Part shown: piece by piece, positions 34,837 through 47,724 of the stretch
Position numbering within the stretch: the stretch's first letter is position 1
Layout: each line of letters opens with the position of its first letter
From: Humulus lupulus
Lineage: Eukaryota > Streptophyta > Magnoliopsida > Rosales > Cannabaceae
Direction of reading: 5' to 3'
Assembly (NCBI RefSeq): GCF_963169125.1
Contig: NC_084802.1
Span: forward strand, 24,765,607 to 24,829,606
DNA length: 64,000 bases
Translations under genes and position numbers: made by a program
The notes under the pieces: generated by a model
What the model saw: only the letters and a program-made list of their open reading frames with translations
What the model was told of the DNA's origin: nothing
Database searches by the model: none

Positions 34837-35900
34837 GTTTTGGGGATTGATTTTGATGGCATGACATTGAGAATGTCGTTCGCGATTTCAATTGCATGTC
34901 CCCAGAATGAAGTTGGTAGAGTTGAGTAACTAAGCATGCATCTAACCATTTCCAATAAATTTCTGTTCCGGCGTTCTGCTACACCATTTTGTTGCGGAGT
35001 ACCTGGGGCAGTAAGTTGTGATAAAATTCCAAGTTCAGTTAAATGATCTTGGAATTGCATATCCAAATATTCTCCACCCCTATCAGATCGCAAGATCTTT
35101 AACGTTTTACCTAGTTGGTTCTGAGCCATTGATTGGAATTCCTGAAACTTTGAAAATGTTTCTGATTTCCTATGCATTAGGTTAAGACATGAGTATCTAG
35201 AGTAATCGTCAATGAAAGTGACGAAATACTCAAAACCACCCATGGCTTGTACATTCAAAGGTCCACAAACATCTGAATGCACAAGACCAAGTGGTTCTTT
35301 GGCCCTATCACCCTTTGCAGAGAATGGACGCTTGGTCAGTTTGCCTTCTAGACAAGATTCACAGACAGGTAATTCACCTAAGGTGAGTTCCCTCAAAGGT
35401 CCGTCCTTTGTAAGTCTTTGAATCCTATCATAGCCAATGTGACCTAGTCTCAAGTGCCATAAATACGTCATATTATCGTTATCGATCTTTTGACGTTTAT
35501 TGGTCCTAGGTTTATCTACTTTGAATAAATCATTATTAAGAGTGAGAGGTTCGTTAGGTCGCAGAATATAAAGCCTGTTTTCCGAACATGTAATACACAA
35601 TTGTGACCCATTGAAAGAAATAAATATATTAAAACTTGTGAAAGTCATAACAAATTGTTCTAATTGCAACATGGAAACTAAAATTAAATTTCTACTAAAA
35701 TTCGGAATGAAAAAGACATCTTTTAAAATTAAAAATTTATTTCTGAACTTCAGACGAGCTCTTCCTATAGCTTGGACCGCAACGAACGCTCTGTTCCCAA
35801 CTCTAAGCTTTAAGCCGCCTTCGTCCACTTCCTCCCACAATTCTAGAAGCTATAAAAAGTTACAAACATGGTTAGTAGATCCAGAATCAATAATCCAAAC
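34837..35900 (-). pseudogene. Copia protease, GAG-pre-integrase and integrase core (element W)
   Basis: Protease motif WIIDSGSTNHVCNF at about 35865-35900, followed by a stop, then GNRAFVAVQAIGRARL, the integrase zinc-binding region (HLRLGHIGYDRI ... CESCLEGK, about 35350-35460) and the DDE core with VHSDVCGPL (about 35265-35290), LRSDRGGEYLD (about 35060-35095) and PQQNGVAERRN (about 34970-35000). All three acidic residues are present, but the frame runs out into inverted LTR sequence at 34836 and resumes only at 33002. Non-functional. Confidence 0.88.
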
Positions 35901-35949
35901 AGAGTTATCATTCTCTATAACACATGTTTCCAAGATAAATGAACTATAA

Positions 35950-36842
35950 TCATTACCTTTGTTTTTAGCTGCTAGAAACTTGGGGCAATCCTGTTTCCAA
36001 TGCCCCTTCTCTTTGAAGTGAAAACACTTACCTTTACCTTTCTTGTTTTTCTTGTTCTTCCCCTTAGGCGTCTGTGCACTAGGTTGTGCAATCTTCTTTG
36101 CAGCCTTTGCAGGCTTGGGGTTGTTGTTTTGTCCACCTTTCCTCTTATTTCCAGCTTTCGAAGACGAAGCTTGGTTAGCTTCACCCTTAGCTGGATCAGC
36201 AGCAATAGTAGTAGTTGTCTTCTTTTCTCCTCCCTTACTTGGTCCACCGTTGATAGACTTAGAAGTCTAAATCTCATTCATGAGCTGCGTTAGACCATAG
36301 TTGAGTTAATTCAACACATAGTTGGTGGTGAATGGTAGGAAAGCTGGAGAGAGACTGTTGAGGATTAAGCCAACTTGAGTTTCCTCATCAATTATGGCTC
36401 CATGCAGTTCAGCTTCCTAAAAGTAGTTTGTCATCTTAATCAGGTGATCACGAACATGTTGAGAAGGTGCCATCCGAGCATTGGCATATTTCTTGGTGGC
36501 CTCAAAACGAGTCTGCGTTGACTTGGCACCAAACATGTCTTGGAGCTGATCCATGATTTCATTGGCTGTCTCGACATTCTCCATCTTTGTCTTGAGAGTA
36601 TCGACCATACTAGTCAACATGTAGTACCGCGCCTTTTTGTTAGCCGCCTGTCAACACTCATACTTGTCCCTCACAGACTTGGTAGCTCCTTCAGCTGGAA
36701 CTTCAGGGGATTCCTCAGTCATGACAAACTTGGAGTTGTCACTAATCAACAAAATGTTGATGTTTTGCTTCCATTTAAGGAAGTTTTCTCCAGTGAGTTT
36801 CTCCATCGAAAGTTGAGAAAGGATGGGAGTAGACACAACCAT
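35950..36842 (-). pseudogene. Copia gag (element W)
   Basis: It begins MVVSTPILSQLSMEKLTGEN at 36842, with FLKWKQNINILL, the usual copia gag opening. The UBN2-type gag region continues with MLTSMVDTLKTKMENVETAN and TRFEATKKYANARM (36417-36620), then a Lys/Arg-rich tail. The zinc knuckle at about 35985-36030 reads CFHFKEKGHWKQDC, with Phe in place of the second Cys. Stops and frame shifts near 36651, 36420 and 36290 interrupt it. Confidence 0.82.
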
Positions 36843-39172
36843 AACTTAAAACTACAAATTACCAATAAAATAGAAGTCAATCACATTTTCTCAATAAAAC
36901 TTATACTCACACAAATTTCAAGAAATAACACAACATATACAAAAAATATGTAAGATATGAGAAAAAAAATACAAAAAACAATCATATCTCTATTTCTTTA
37001 GGTTTTTAACTAATCTATGATATCTTTGTCCCGGTTGGCGAGAGTAAAAAAATACCACTAGTTAAATAGAGTTGTAAACTCATTTAATAATAGACACCAC
37101 TATTAACAACCTTCTATTCGATCAAAATAATAAAACAAAATCTCTTATTTTATGAGCTAGACCCACAGTTTCGATAATCATAGATTTAGTCCTAGTAGTC
37201 ACGGTAGGGGTGAGTCTAGTAGAATTTGACCTATAATTATCTATCTTTCGAAATCTAACCTTGTCAAAATAACTAATGAACACCTTCTGTAGGGGGACGA
37301 ATCAAAGCGCCTCGAGGCCCTATTAAGCTATTGACTATGTTAAACCAACAGTGGAGATCGAATAAAATTCTTAAAATAAGCTCATTATTAAATTAAAAAA
37401 TAGTATTTTTATTATTTATTTTTAGAAAATTAATGACTATGGTTTTCCAAAAAAAAATTAAACAGATTAAATTTTTAAATCCAAAGCCCTATAATTTCCT
37501 ATTAATTATAAAGTGTCACATTGAAACAAATTCAATTAATTTAGAATTAATTTGTTGCTAATCAATATTTAGGTTTAACTAATATAATGAACCTATACAA
37601 TTAAGTCCAACTCAGGTAAATGGGCTTTAACAATTGGGCTTGTATGGAGGAGGACTAGGTCCAGTATGTCGTTCCCACTACAAAAGCCCCATATCTTTTA
37701 TACAAGGTCCAAAAGACAAGAATTTAAACCTTCATTTTATTAATTGATCAGACTCACTATAGTCATGCAAAACAAATGAGCCTTCACAAGTGGAATCACC
37801 CACAAGAGAGGAATTTAAACTTTACATTTTCTAATGGGCCCAAATAAAACCTATCATTTTATGAATATTTTATTTGGCAAAATACCATATATCTAACAAA
37901 CATATGGACCACTATATGCATCTAAGCTCAATTGCAAAAATACCACATATGGTGCAAATAGACATGTTACAATTGGATGGGCCTAATCTTGTTACTATAT
38001 GAGCAATTCTATGAATTTATGCAAAAATACCATAATTTATTTCATTTGCAAAAATACCATAATTAATTATCTATAATTTATCAAAAAATTCGAATTAATT
38101 AAATTTTTACAAAAATAAGTCAATTTAAATTAAATTTATCAACAATTAACAATAGTTCATTTAAATTTTATTTATCAACAATCAACTTTGTTTAAGGTTA
38201 ATTTGAAAAAAAAAATATTAATTTAATTTAAATAGGATTTATCAACAATTAACTAAAGTTAATTTAAATTCCATTTATTAAAAAAATATTTTATTAATTG
38301 GCTGAAAAAAAATTGATATTTTTTCAAAATTTAACCAATTTTAAATTTGAAAATCAATATTTTAACTATTTTTCAAAAATATCTTGTGTTGTTACAACTA
38401 TAGCTAATATTTTAACTATTAAAAAAATAAAATATTAATAGTTATAACAATCCAAAAATATTTCAAAAGAGTTAATCAAATTCAAACATCCATAAAAATA
38501 TCTAACTAACAATATTCAGATTTCAAATAATTTAAATATTAAAAACTATAGAATAAAAAGATATTTATATTTTCAAATAAAGATTTAATAAAAAAATCAA
38601 GAATTTAAATGAAAATATCTTAAATATCTGATATCATAATTATAATATTTTAATATATTAAAAGATTTAAAATTAAGTTGTTAGTTTATTTTTAAATTTG
38701 AATTTGAATCTTTGTAGAAAATATCTAACTATTTAAATCTCAACTAACAAAAATATCTTATTTAAAAAAAAAATTAAATAAAAAAACAAATATGATATTT
38801 TTGACTTTGATTATAAATAATTTATTTCAACAAATTTTATTTTTATTTAATTTCCAAATTTTTTTTTTAAATTTGGCTGGGCGCGCACTAGTGCGCGGGT
38901 GTGCATGTGCGCATGACAGCCAGTGCAAAGTTTTTTTGAGCAATTTTTCAAACCAAAACCATTTTCTAATTAATTTTTAACATCTTTTACACAAAATAAA
39001 GCATATATAAAAATTAATAGCATAGAAAACACAAAAAAATAACCTAAAAATTGCTAATAATCACATAAAATCAATATGCTTCATAAAAACATGAAAAACC
39101 ATCCAATTATTAAAACACATCAAATAATCCAATTTTTAACATGTTCATGCATGAAAATAAAGATTACCAAAG
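36843..39172 (-). other. Long A/T-rich leader of element W
   Basis: About 2.3 kb between gag and the primer site without a conserved frame. The only GC-rich island is at 38875-38930 and holds a perfect 16 bp palindrome centred on ACTAGT (38882-38897). The rest is A/T-rich filler with short homopolymers. Confidence 0.7.
38882..38897. promoter_or_regulatory. 16 bp perfect palindrome in the leader of element W
   Basis: CGCGCACTAGTGCGCG, in a strongly A/T-rich leader about 290 nt downstream of the primer site. The position suggests an RNA dimerisation element; this is inference. Confidence 0.5.
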
Positions 39173-39184
39173 GCTCTGAGGCTA
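39173..39184 (-). promoter_or_regulatory. Degenerate primer binding site of element W
   Basis: Minus strand TAGCCTCAGAGC keeps TCAGAGC and the spacing (2 nt) from the LTR; the four positions before it are mostly changed from the tRNA-Met consensus TGGTATCAGAGC. Confidence 0.55.
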
Positions 39185-39186
39185 GT

Positions 39187-41013
39187 TGTTGGGAAAACTT
39201 ATACATGATCTTTATTTATTTTCATGTAGATCTAATATTAAACAAATTAATATGAGATAACCTAGAACATATTTCTAAAATTGAATTCGAAGAGAAACAA
39301 AGATAAGAAAACTTACAGTATACGCAGCGGAATGAAATAGTCCTTCCTTCAGTTTCTCTAACTCTTGTATCCTTTCTGTCGCAGAGTATTATCAAGAAAC
39401 TGAACCGTTCTTCTAATTTCTTCACAGTCTTCAAATGTATCCTTAGAATCACCTAGACTAGTGTGGGCAATTCTCAACACATGAGATAGATATAGTGAGA
39501 AGAAGAGAAAATAACAAAGAGGCTTAGAAAATGACTTGTGTTTAGAGAGAATCTAAAACTATCATAAAACCAGTGATTAAACTTATCTGTCGTCTCTATT
39601 AACTTCTCTCTAAGCACTCCTTTTATAGACTCAATTAGGCCATTTAATTTAATTAAGAAATCAATAAAATAATAGCTAATTTGAAGCCCTACGTCGAAAT
39701 TATCATGGGCTTTAGGCCCGTGAAATTTCCCATTTGATTATAAGCCCATTGGACTTAAAATCAAGGCCTGTATTATTTTTTATTGATTTAATTAATTAAA
39801 TAATTATTTAAATCCTTTATCAAATTAATTATTTATAATTTGAACCTTGATTTAAACTTATTTATTAATTTAGATACCAATTTATCTTAATTAATAAATC
39901 AGCCATAATTTCTCTTTTCTTCTCAAAATTACATAACATTGATAATAATAATTGATAATTAAATCAATTAATTGAGACTATCTAGATGATTTTATCCAAG
40001 GTACAATGGGGGGACCATGGGCTTATGAAATCAAGCTCCAATAAGTTATCATAAATCTAAAAAATAAATTTACTAACTTATTAATTCCTCGTGACTCCAC
40101 TATAGACTTGGAATTGCACTCTTGAATTCATAGAACGCTCTATAACAAATATAGATATGCTATTAATTATCCATCGTTACAACCATAATTGTCACTCAAT
40201 CCTCTATAGATGGTCTACAATGAGACAGGACTAAAGTACCGTTTTACCAATCATTGTATTTTATCCTTAAAACACTTAGTTCCTTGTAAATGATATTTTA
40301 GTAAACTAATTTAATTACTGAAATGAGATATCTATCATTTAACGCCTTGAACCAAACTAAATAGAAACCATCGTTTCACTTCTTCATCATAAGCTATAGA
40401 TGTTCATATCTATGATTAACACTCCCACTCAATTATACTACCGAGTTCCCAAGATGTAAGTATGGTCTAGTCCGTAGGGTAAGCTGGTAACGACCAAGTC
40501 AAAGAACTCAAATAATACAATCAGTTAGAATACTAATCACTCAGAATTGAGATTGAATTGACCTATGGTCAACTATATGATATGACTAGAATAGATAATA
40601 ACAGTATGTTTACTTATCTTATCAACTGTCAATATCGGTCCTATCCGATGTAACAAATACATCCGATCTTATCTACTTTGCTAATGTTCTAGAAAGAACA
40701 TAAAACTACAATGTATAAGTAGATCACATCGTAGATTGGCAAGTCAGTGTATATCCTGTGCACTGACTAATCTTAGGACTAACTTATTTTGAACATATAA
40801 TCATATTTATATTCCACTGTGATTACGTCACTATAAATAAGATTAGCTTTATGCTCGGGATTTAATAAAAGTTTATATTAAACAAATAATCATGAAAATA
40901 AAACATGTGAGCAAAGTGATTGACCAAGTCAAAAAATGATTTCTATTCTTTTATTGATAATAAAATGAGATTAGAAAGAATTTGGGTTTTAATTAGGGCA
41001 TAAAACCCCAACA
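39187..41013 (-). repeat. 5' LTR of element W (1.83 kb)
   Basis: Complete LTR from TGTTGGGAAAAC to ACCCCAACA. Relative to the left copy it lacks about 40 bp near 39935. Confidence 0.9.
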
Positions 41014-41018
41014 GGCTT

Positions 41019-41232
41019 CACTGCAAGAAATGTGATTTTCCCTAGCGAGTTATATTTTATCGCCGGCAAAACGTGACTTTTTTGCCGGCGGGTTTAGTGA
41101 AACACGTCGGCAAAAGTCCATTTTTTCATGACAAAATTCCCATTTTTTTTCGAGAATCATGGGTTAAGGTCATTAGTCAAGATAGGATCGGGAGTCATGG
41201 GTCGGGATAGGGTCGGGGATCGGGGGTCATGG
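41019..41232. mobile_element. CACTA-like terminus fragment
   Basis: Begins CACTGCAAGAAATGTGATTT, one base off the CACTA consensus, then GCCGGCAAAA-type inverted motifs (41070-41115). It lies directly beside the GGCTT target copy of element W and is cut at 41232 by the next LTR. No second terminus was found. Confidence 0.55.
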
Positions 41233-43068
41233 TGTTGGAAAAAAAATCAGAGTGTGCAACGAAATGGATGTGGTGGGCGCATTGTATATAACACAAACAA
41301 ATTTTCATCTCTCATATTAACAATTTATATGTTCAAGAAAAATATCCAGGCGGAAACATTAATATACGATATTATTAATCATGCAATATATATATATATA
41401 TAAATATACACATATTTATATATATCATGCACACATATACACAAATATTCAAGAACAAAAGTATTTACCTCTTGAAGTCTATCAAGTGTCCTTGAGTCTA
41501 TTCGTATATATATCGATCTTACTATCCAACGCTTTGAGTACTCAAACCATGATCTTCCGGAGTGTCCTTTGCACCTCAAGATGTGTGTGGGCACATAGAG
41601 AACATATGTTTGTAATTTAGGAACCACAAGTATATCGCAACACATGAGAACTTGGATTATGGCCTTAGAAAGGTTAGAATAAAAAAGAAGAAGATAATCT
41701 TTGTCTGACAAATTTTGAAACTTTTCTGAATTCTTATTGACTTGTATATATTCATTCTTTTTATTTTATAATATATATATAGAGAGAGATTATGTATTAC
41801 CTTATTATTCCTAATAATAAAAATAAAAATAATAATAATAATAATAATAATAATATCATAATGATGATAATAATTGATTTAGGTAAATCTCTAACTTACC
41901 AAATTTGAAAATATATATTTTCAAATTATTAATTAATTAAATAAGCAAACTAAAAACAACACAGATACATCATCTGTATACTGCTACACGCATGGCACAG
42001 TCCCTGGACTGTGTCATGCGTGAATGGAAGTATTCCTTTTCAGGGATATTGCATTATTCTTTTATTTATTTATTTAACTAAAATCAATCATTCCACATAA
42101 TATGGTATTATCTTTTTAAGGAAAAAGATCACAACCATATTTTAATATTTGAATTTTAAATTCAAAATTCAAAATGATGATCATCATTTTCATCATCTTT
42201 TAAAATCAATAAATCAAAAACTATTTTTGACTTACCAATTTTATTTTCTCCCACTTAAATAAAATAATTAATTTCAAAATTTTATTTATTTATTTATATA
42301 TATTTCAAATTTATATATTTAAATTAATAAAAATATTTTCAAAAAATTTAATAATTAATTCTAAATTAATTATTCAATCTCAATTATTATATAATTGTAT
42401 ACTTGACCCGAAGAATAAAATTCTTCTCAAATTTCCAAATTACAGTTTTACCCTTGTATCGACTCTTACCTTAATATGGTGTTGATAAAGCCACCCCGGG
42501 GACCTATGCACCTATAATATCAAGCTCCAATAAGTATTAGATTAGTAATCAAAGCTTTTTGATTAAATAATCATATTTATTAATCTCATGATTACTCCAC
42601 TATAAATATGAGATTGAACTCTTGATAATTATAGACATATATTTACATAGTATTTTATTAAAGAATAAAGTGTCTATTGATATAATCATTACATACAACG
42701 TTAATCCTCTAGTAATGGTTCTAATTAAAAGGGAATAAAATTACTGTTTTACCCTTTTAACTATATCTTGTTCCTAGAGTACCATTGACTTTACTAGTAA
42801 AGGTTGTGTCAAAACAAGTTTACGACGTGAGCGCTCATAGTCTTTTCAGTTCCAAAAGTCAACCCAATAGGGTACCATTATTCAATCTATAAAAAGGTAT
42901 AGATTCCATATCTCTTCAACTATGTCCCCAACCATATATATCATTGAGTCCCCAAAACAATTGTTCGTAGCCTAATCATTCTGACAAGCCTTAACGCAAG
43001 AATCAAATGAGCAGATGACATATATAGGAGTTCATAGTAACCTCAGGATTAATATCATCGTGTATATG
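41233..43068 (-). repeat. Copia LTR Z', minus strand, truncated
   Basis: Starts TGTTGG at 41233. Reverse-complement matches to LTR Z include ACTAGTAAAGTCAATGG, the AATTAAAAGGG stretch before the poly(T/C) run, and CTCCTATATATGTCAT. It ends at 43068 where gypsy LTR 3 begins; the remaining part is missing. It holds (TA)n at 41388-41402, (AAT)n at 41827-41853 and a strong hairpin at 41987-42022. Confidence 0.78.
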
Positions 43069-45125
43069 TGTAAAACGCCCTAGATTGCTACTTTGTAAAA
43101 GGTCATCATACTCATAGACTTATTTAAGGAAAACCACTTAACATATGAAAATCCAGTGGGGCCTTACCAAAACACGCAAGTTGGGCCCAATAGTTTAAAA
43201 TAAAAATAAAAGTTATCATGCAACGTTTAAAATAAATGTGATTCAAGTCCCACTGATAAAATTTGAAATCTAAAAATCATAACATCGTCTTTAAAAGTTG
43301 GCGTTTAAGTTGATTGTTTATTCGTCTATAGGATACCCCCACGCCATACACACTCTGATGTCGGAACCCCTCACATTACAACGTGTGCCAAAGAGAAACC
43401 CTATATTTATTATCTGAAAGGGGGAAAGTAAGGGGGTGAGCTAAAAGCCCAGTAAGGAAGTAAAAACAACATATAATGAAAAACAAAACAACGACATAAT
43501 CATATCGTAAGACTCATACAACATTATATCCATACATCGTACTTAACGTCATCATCTTACGTCATACATAAACGTTATCATCATACATCATACATAAATG
43601 TCATCATCATACATCATACATCATTATCATGCATCATATATCATTAACATATTCAAACATCCTTGTGAACCTGGCCCCCTCTCTTGTCCATGTCACATCT
43701 TGAGGTAAACAGGAGGCTCTGGTCCTTGAATAACCTTGGCGCGTCCTCCCTATGAGTTACGTCATACCTTAGTAACTCGGGTTATGCCTTATATCCTTAG
43801 TAACCCATTTGTTGTGTCGCGTTCAACACGCTAAAAACCATTCATTTTTTCATACAGCATACAAAACACATGCAATCCATTCATATCAACACAAAGGAAA
43901 TACATGATTCATCGAATTCATCACATTGTCTCAAAATAACATTTCATAGTTCATATCACATGGTACTTCATCATACATAGAATATATCCCCATTAAAATC
44001 AATCTTACCATTTCATAGCATAAATAAAGGATTATATCTAACTTCCTTACCTCAGGTCCGAGCAAAGCAAAAATAGAACAAACTTCACAATGAGCCTATA
44101 GTCATAATAAAATAGTACCCTTTAGCATCACATGAGATTTCTCGTGCTCAACACATATACCTCATGTGTGCACGTGCACACATGGTGCAAATTATGCATA
44201 ATTTCCAAACATGCACATTTTTTACATAGAATCACAAAAGAATAATTCAAATTCTACCTATTATCCATGCATGGTTTCCAAGTAAAAATTATATGGTTGA
44301 CTAATAGGCATATATTTGAACGTAAAAGTGCATTTGCATGCAACATGCATACGTGGGAGCTTTGTTAAAAAGTGACGTTAAAAACGATAATTCCTAGATG
44401 CTTATTTCTAACTTTGTCAAATAAAATTTTTAGCAACATGATTTCTTCACCATTATTTATTTCCTTAAATACCTAAGTTGGATTTAACCACTTAAAAATA
44501 ATTTATTTAACCTTGTTCTTAGTTTTTCATAAAATAATAATTTCATTTATTATTTTAAATTGCATAGAAAAATAACAAAACTTGAAATTATTTAGAAGTA
44601 CTTATAGATTTCATGTTTCCTTTAGAAAAATAACATTTTCTTTTAAATTAACAAAATTACAAGATTTGGTGTGAGAAAATATTTATTTAAGTGTGGAAAA
44701 TATATATTTTCACTTGTAGTATTTAAGACATAATTTATGTAGTGTAAACCCATATATGTTAAATAAAATAATTATTTTTAACTTATTAAACTAAAATTTC
44801 AGCAATTGTTTATTTTGTTTAAAAACCACAAGTGAATTTAAACCCAACATTTTCTTATTAAAAAAATAAGGAAAAACCATACTTATTAAAAATGTGAAAG
44901 TTCATGGTTACATTTAAAAAAAATATCATTTTAATATATACATGGTTTAGGGTATTAACTTATTTCAATAAACACACATTATTTCTCTCATTCGAAAGAC
45001 ATTTCTCATTTTCACCAAAAACTTCCAGCCACAAATTAATCACTCAAAAATCATAAACTTGGAATTAAAATTTATATTTTCTTCATAAAATATATAAAAA
45101 AAACTGTAGGTATTAATATGAGTAA
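43069..45125 (-). repeat. LTR of gypsy element 3, left piece
   Basis: Starts TGTAAAACGCCCTAGATTGC. It contains GGTGAGCTAAAAGCCCAGTAAGG (about 43434-43456), a diverged form of the block shared by the other gypsy LTRs, and a 22 bp perfect palindrome at 44163-44184. The remainder is A/T-rich with no frame and continues at 57334. Confidence 0.75.
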
Positions 45126-45560
45126 CACTACAAGAAAAAATGCTTTTAATAACACCAAAAATATGTTATCAAAACATACCATAACACTTTTTGATGTGTT
45201 AAGACCGACTATGTTATCGTAGGTCAGACTTTACATAACACTTTATCATTGTTATACAGATGTGTTATTATACTGTCAACGATAACACACTTTCTATGTT
45301 ATTTTCATAAATAGATAAGTGTTTAATTATATTATTTATAGTCGATTATATAACACATTTCAATACTTATAAATTTGTGTTATACTACACTTTAGTATAA
45401 CACATTATTTGTGTTATATAATGAAGTTTGCATAACAAAATTCTTTACATAAAAAGTGTTATTGTAATAGATATTATAACACAATTTTCGTATTATTTTA
45501 ATATTTAGATAAGTTTAAATTCTTATTATATATGCATTTATATAACACTAATCTATTCTA
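45126..45560. repeat. Left subterminal repeat region of the Pack-CACTA
   Basis: Variants of ATAACAC and its complement GTGTTAT occur more than a dozen times in about 400 bp. Confidence 0.75.
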
Positions 45561-47222
45561 TTATATTTTAATTTTTGTTTATATAATTAAAATTAGCTTT
45601 CTAATATATACTAGCATCATCAAATGAACTTGATTTTCAAATAACAAAAAGTAAAAACATTCAACATTGTATTAACAATCCACAAATTAGTTTAAAACAT
45701 TCAACACTGTCATCAACAACAAAATGTTCTTTAAGTATTCAAGTAGTCTTAAATATTCAACATATTGAAAAGTTACTACTTTCAGCACAAAATATTCTAC
45801 AACTGCCCACACAAAGCCTTCAAAATTAAGTATCATTTTCTTCTCCAATTGATGGAGAAAGAGACATTTTTCTCCTGCAATAACAGATAAAAGGTAAGGT
45901 ATATGCTTAAAAAAATTAAATAATATGAATCAAATAATAAAACTGTATACAATATAAGACCTAAGCAAGCAATACCAGGTGAACATACTTCAAAATTCAA
46001 AATACTTCTATCACACAGTAAATAGATACATATTACAGTAAACAAACATTAACATTTTTAGGTTAAAGGGGCCTCAATTTCACCCTAAAGACATCTCTGG
46101 TTCAGGTGCTTAATTACTGAGACAACATGTTAAAAGTTTGGGAGATTTGAGTTACAAAAGCATTTAGAATGATACTATTATTTCTAGGGTAGATCCATCG
46201 AATCTCATATCTCATTTAAAGGAGAGGTGTAATAGAATATGGAGCTCAAACAGGTACTAAACTCTAGACCTTAAGTTATTTGGGCACTAACAAGTAATTA
46301 TCGCTATGGTTTTCTCGTTGGGCTCAAACAGGTACTAATTCTCTTAGTGGTCTCTAAATATGTGTACATAAATAATGATGCAAGGTTCACTTATATACGT
46401 GCACCAAAATATGGATATTTTGATTAACAAACAATCACTTTTTCACAGAATAGTTGCAGCTGTGAAATTTGAATTTTTTTTGCATGAACTCAACAAATGT
46501 AACTAGTCCAGGACAGAGACAAAAGAGCTAAACTGAGTGTAATGGGATGAGACAAAAACACACTAAAACAAAAACTAATGAGAAAAAACACTTGCCCAAA
46601 AAGGAGCAACTCAAACCATATTTTAAACAACTCAAATATTAAGAAACAAAAACTGGGAATAAGAAACTATTATGCAGGCACCACATTACTTCAAAAACAT
46701 AAAGCATGCATAAAGTACAACATAGTATTACTGTCTCATGAGCAGTCTCCTGAAAGAAACCATCAAAATAACTTATAGGGGCAAAGGATATAGAAAAACT
46801 GTTGACAACGTAGTATTACTGTCTCTAATTCTCTACTTATACAGTAATAAGAAAGGAAAAAGAAAACATTTGGATAGCTAAATTATTTCATCACTGATGT
46901 TACATAAGATTATATTTAAAACAATTGATATTTTTTCTAATGGGGAAAAAAGAAATGAGGCATTTCTAACGTGAGGAATATATTTGATGACTGTCATAAA
47001 GACTTGGATTGAGCTGAAAACGGAAAGAATAAGTTCCAAGTCAGAAAGTGAATCAATAATATATTTCATAGCAAATGGAATTTAGAAACCTAAAGCTAAT
47101 TATGTTCCAAGCTAATTTACCTTACTAGTCTAAAGGTAAGACAATACTTATTGCCCAGTAGGATAAATGGAAATACAAGAATAAAACTACAATGTCTCAA
47201 ACTACTTTAGAAATTTCTATAC
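45561..47222. other. Pack-CACTA interior without recognised genes
   Basis: A/T-rich; short open frames on both strands (for example near 45833-46045 and 46878-47069) have no recognisable product. A remnant of a transposase accessory gene cannot be excluded. Confidence 0.5.
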
Positions 47223-47366
47223 CTCAGCCTCAATTTCATCATAGAGGAAACGTTGTTTCAAGACAGTTAATGCTTGTTGGGCTGAATCATTATAGATTTC
47301 AAATGGCATTAAAATACTCTCAATAAGATTCGCGTTCTGTGACTCAAGAACATAATCCACCAACAT
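47223..47366 (-). pseudogene. PIR: Captured exon of PIR/SRA1 (SCAR/WAVE complex)
   Basis: A 144 bp exon, minus strand, preceded by CTTCCCTAG and followed by GTATAG. Its 48 codons are open throughout and read MLVDYVLESQNANLIES then ILMPFEIYNDSAQQAL and RFLYDEIEAE, which matches the CYFIP/PIR121 family (PIROGI/KLUNKER in plants). That protein links Rac-like GTPases to actin nucleation by the SCAR/WAVE and Arp2/3 complexes. The exon has no apparent damage. A second PIR exon lies upstream at 47967-48039; the exon normally between them (about 35 residues) is missing and helix-hairpin-helix exons occupy the gap. Confidence 0.85.
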
Positions 47367-47724
47367 CTAGGGAAGAGAGCATTCAATAGGAAACTGAACA
47401 AGGAGAATAAAAATGTTTCAATAAAATAAACAGGACTGTTGATGATTAGTCAGAACAGCAGAAGTAATAACTTGAAAATCAAGTGAGTACAAAAAAAAAA
47501 AAAAAAAACAAATAAGAATGCACACATTTCACAATTTTAAGAAGTATTTGCAGGGAGGAGTTGCTGGAGTTAAAGGTACATTGCCTAGCAATTAAGATAA
47601 CCATGTTTAGAGCTGGTGTAACAAGCCAGACTTTCTCATAAAAACTAACCATCTTTTGAAATGACTTCATTATCTTTTGTTTCTCGTTATCTTTAGTATT
47701 TGACTGTTGATGGATTGTTTATAG

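Larger units (their letters stand above)
29918..41013 (-). mobile_element. Ty1/copia element W (11.1 kb, rearranged)
   Basis: Ends TGTTGGGAAAAC and ACCCCAACA, flanked by GGCTT at 29913-29917 and 41014-41018. Minus strand: 5' LTR 39187-41013, degenerate primer site 39173-39184, long A/T-rich leader 36843-39172, gag, protease, integrase, partial reverse transcriptase, truncated 3' LTR 29918-31437. RNase H, the polypurine tract and the first part of the 3' LTR are deleted, and an inverted LTR copy sits inside pol. The two outer LTRs differ at only a few percent of sites by eye plus small gaps, so the insertion is moderately young. Confidence 0.93.

Noticed and set aside
43500..43660. Repeated CATCATACAT stretch as a possible CRISPR or satellite array
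   Set aside because: Irregular ATCATACATAA-type low-complexity sequence without constant repeat and spacer lengths.
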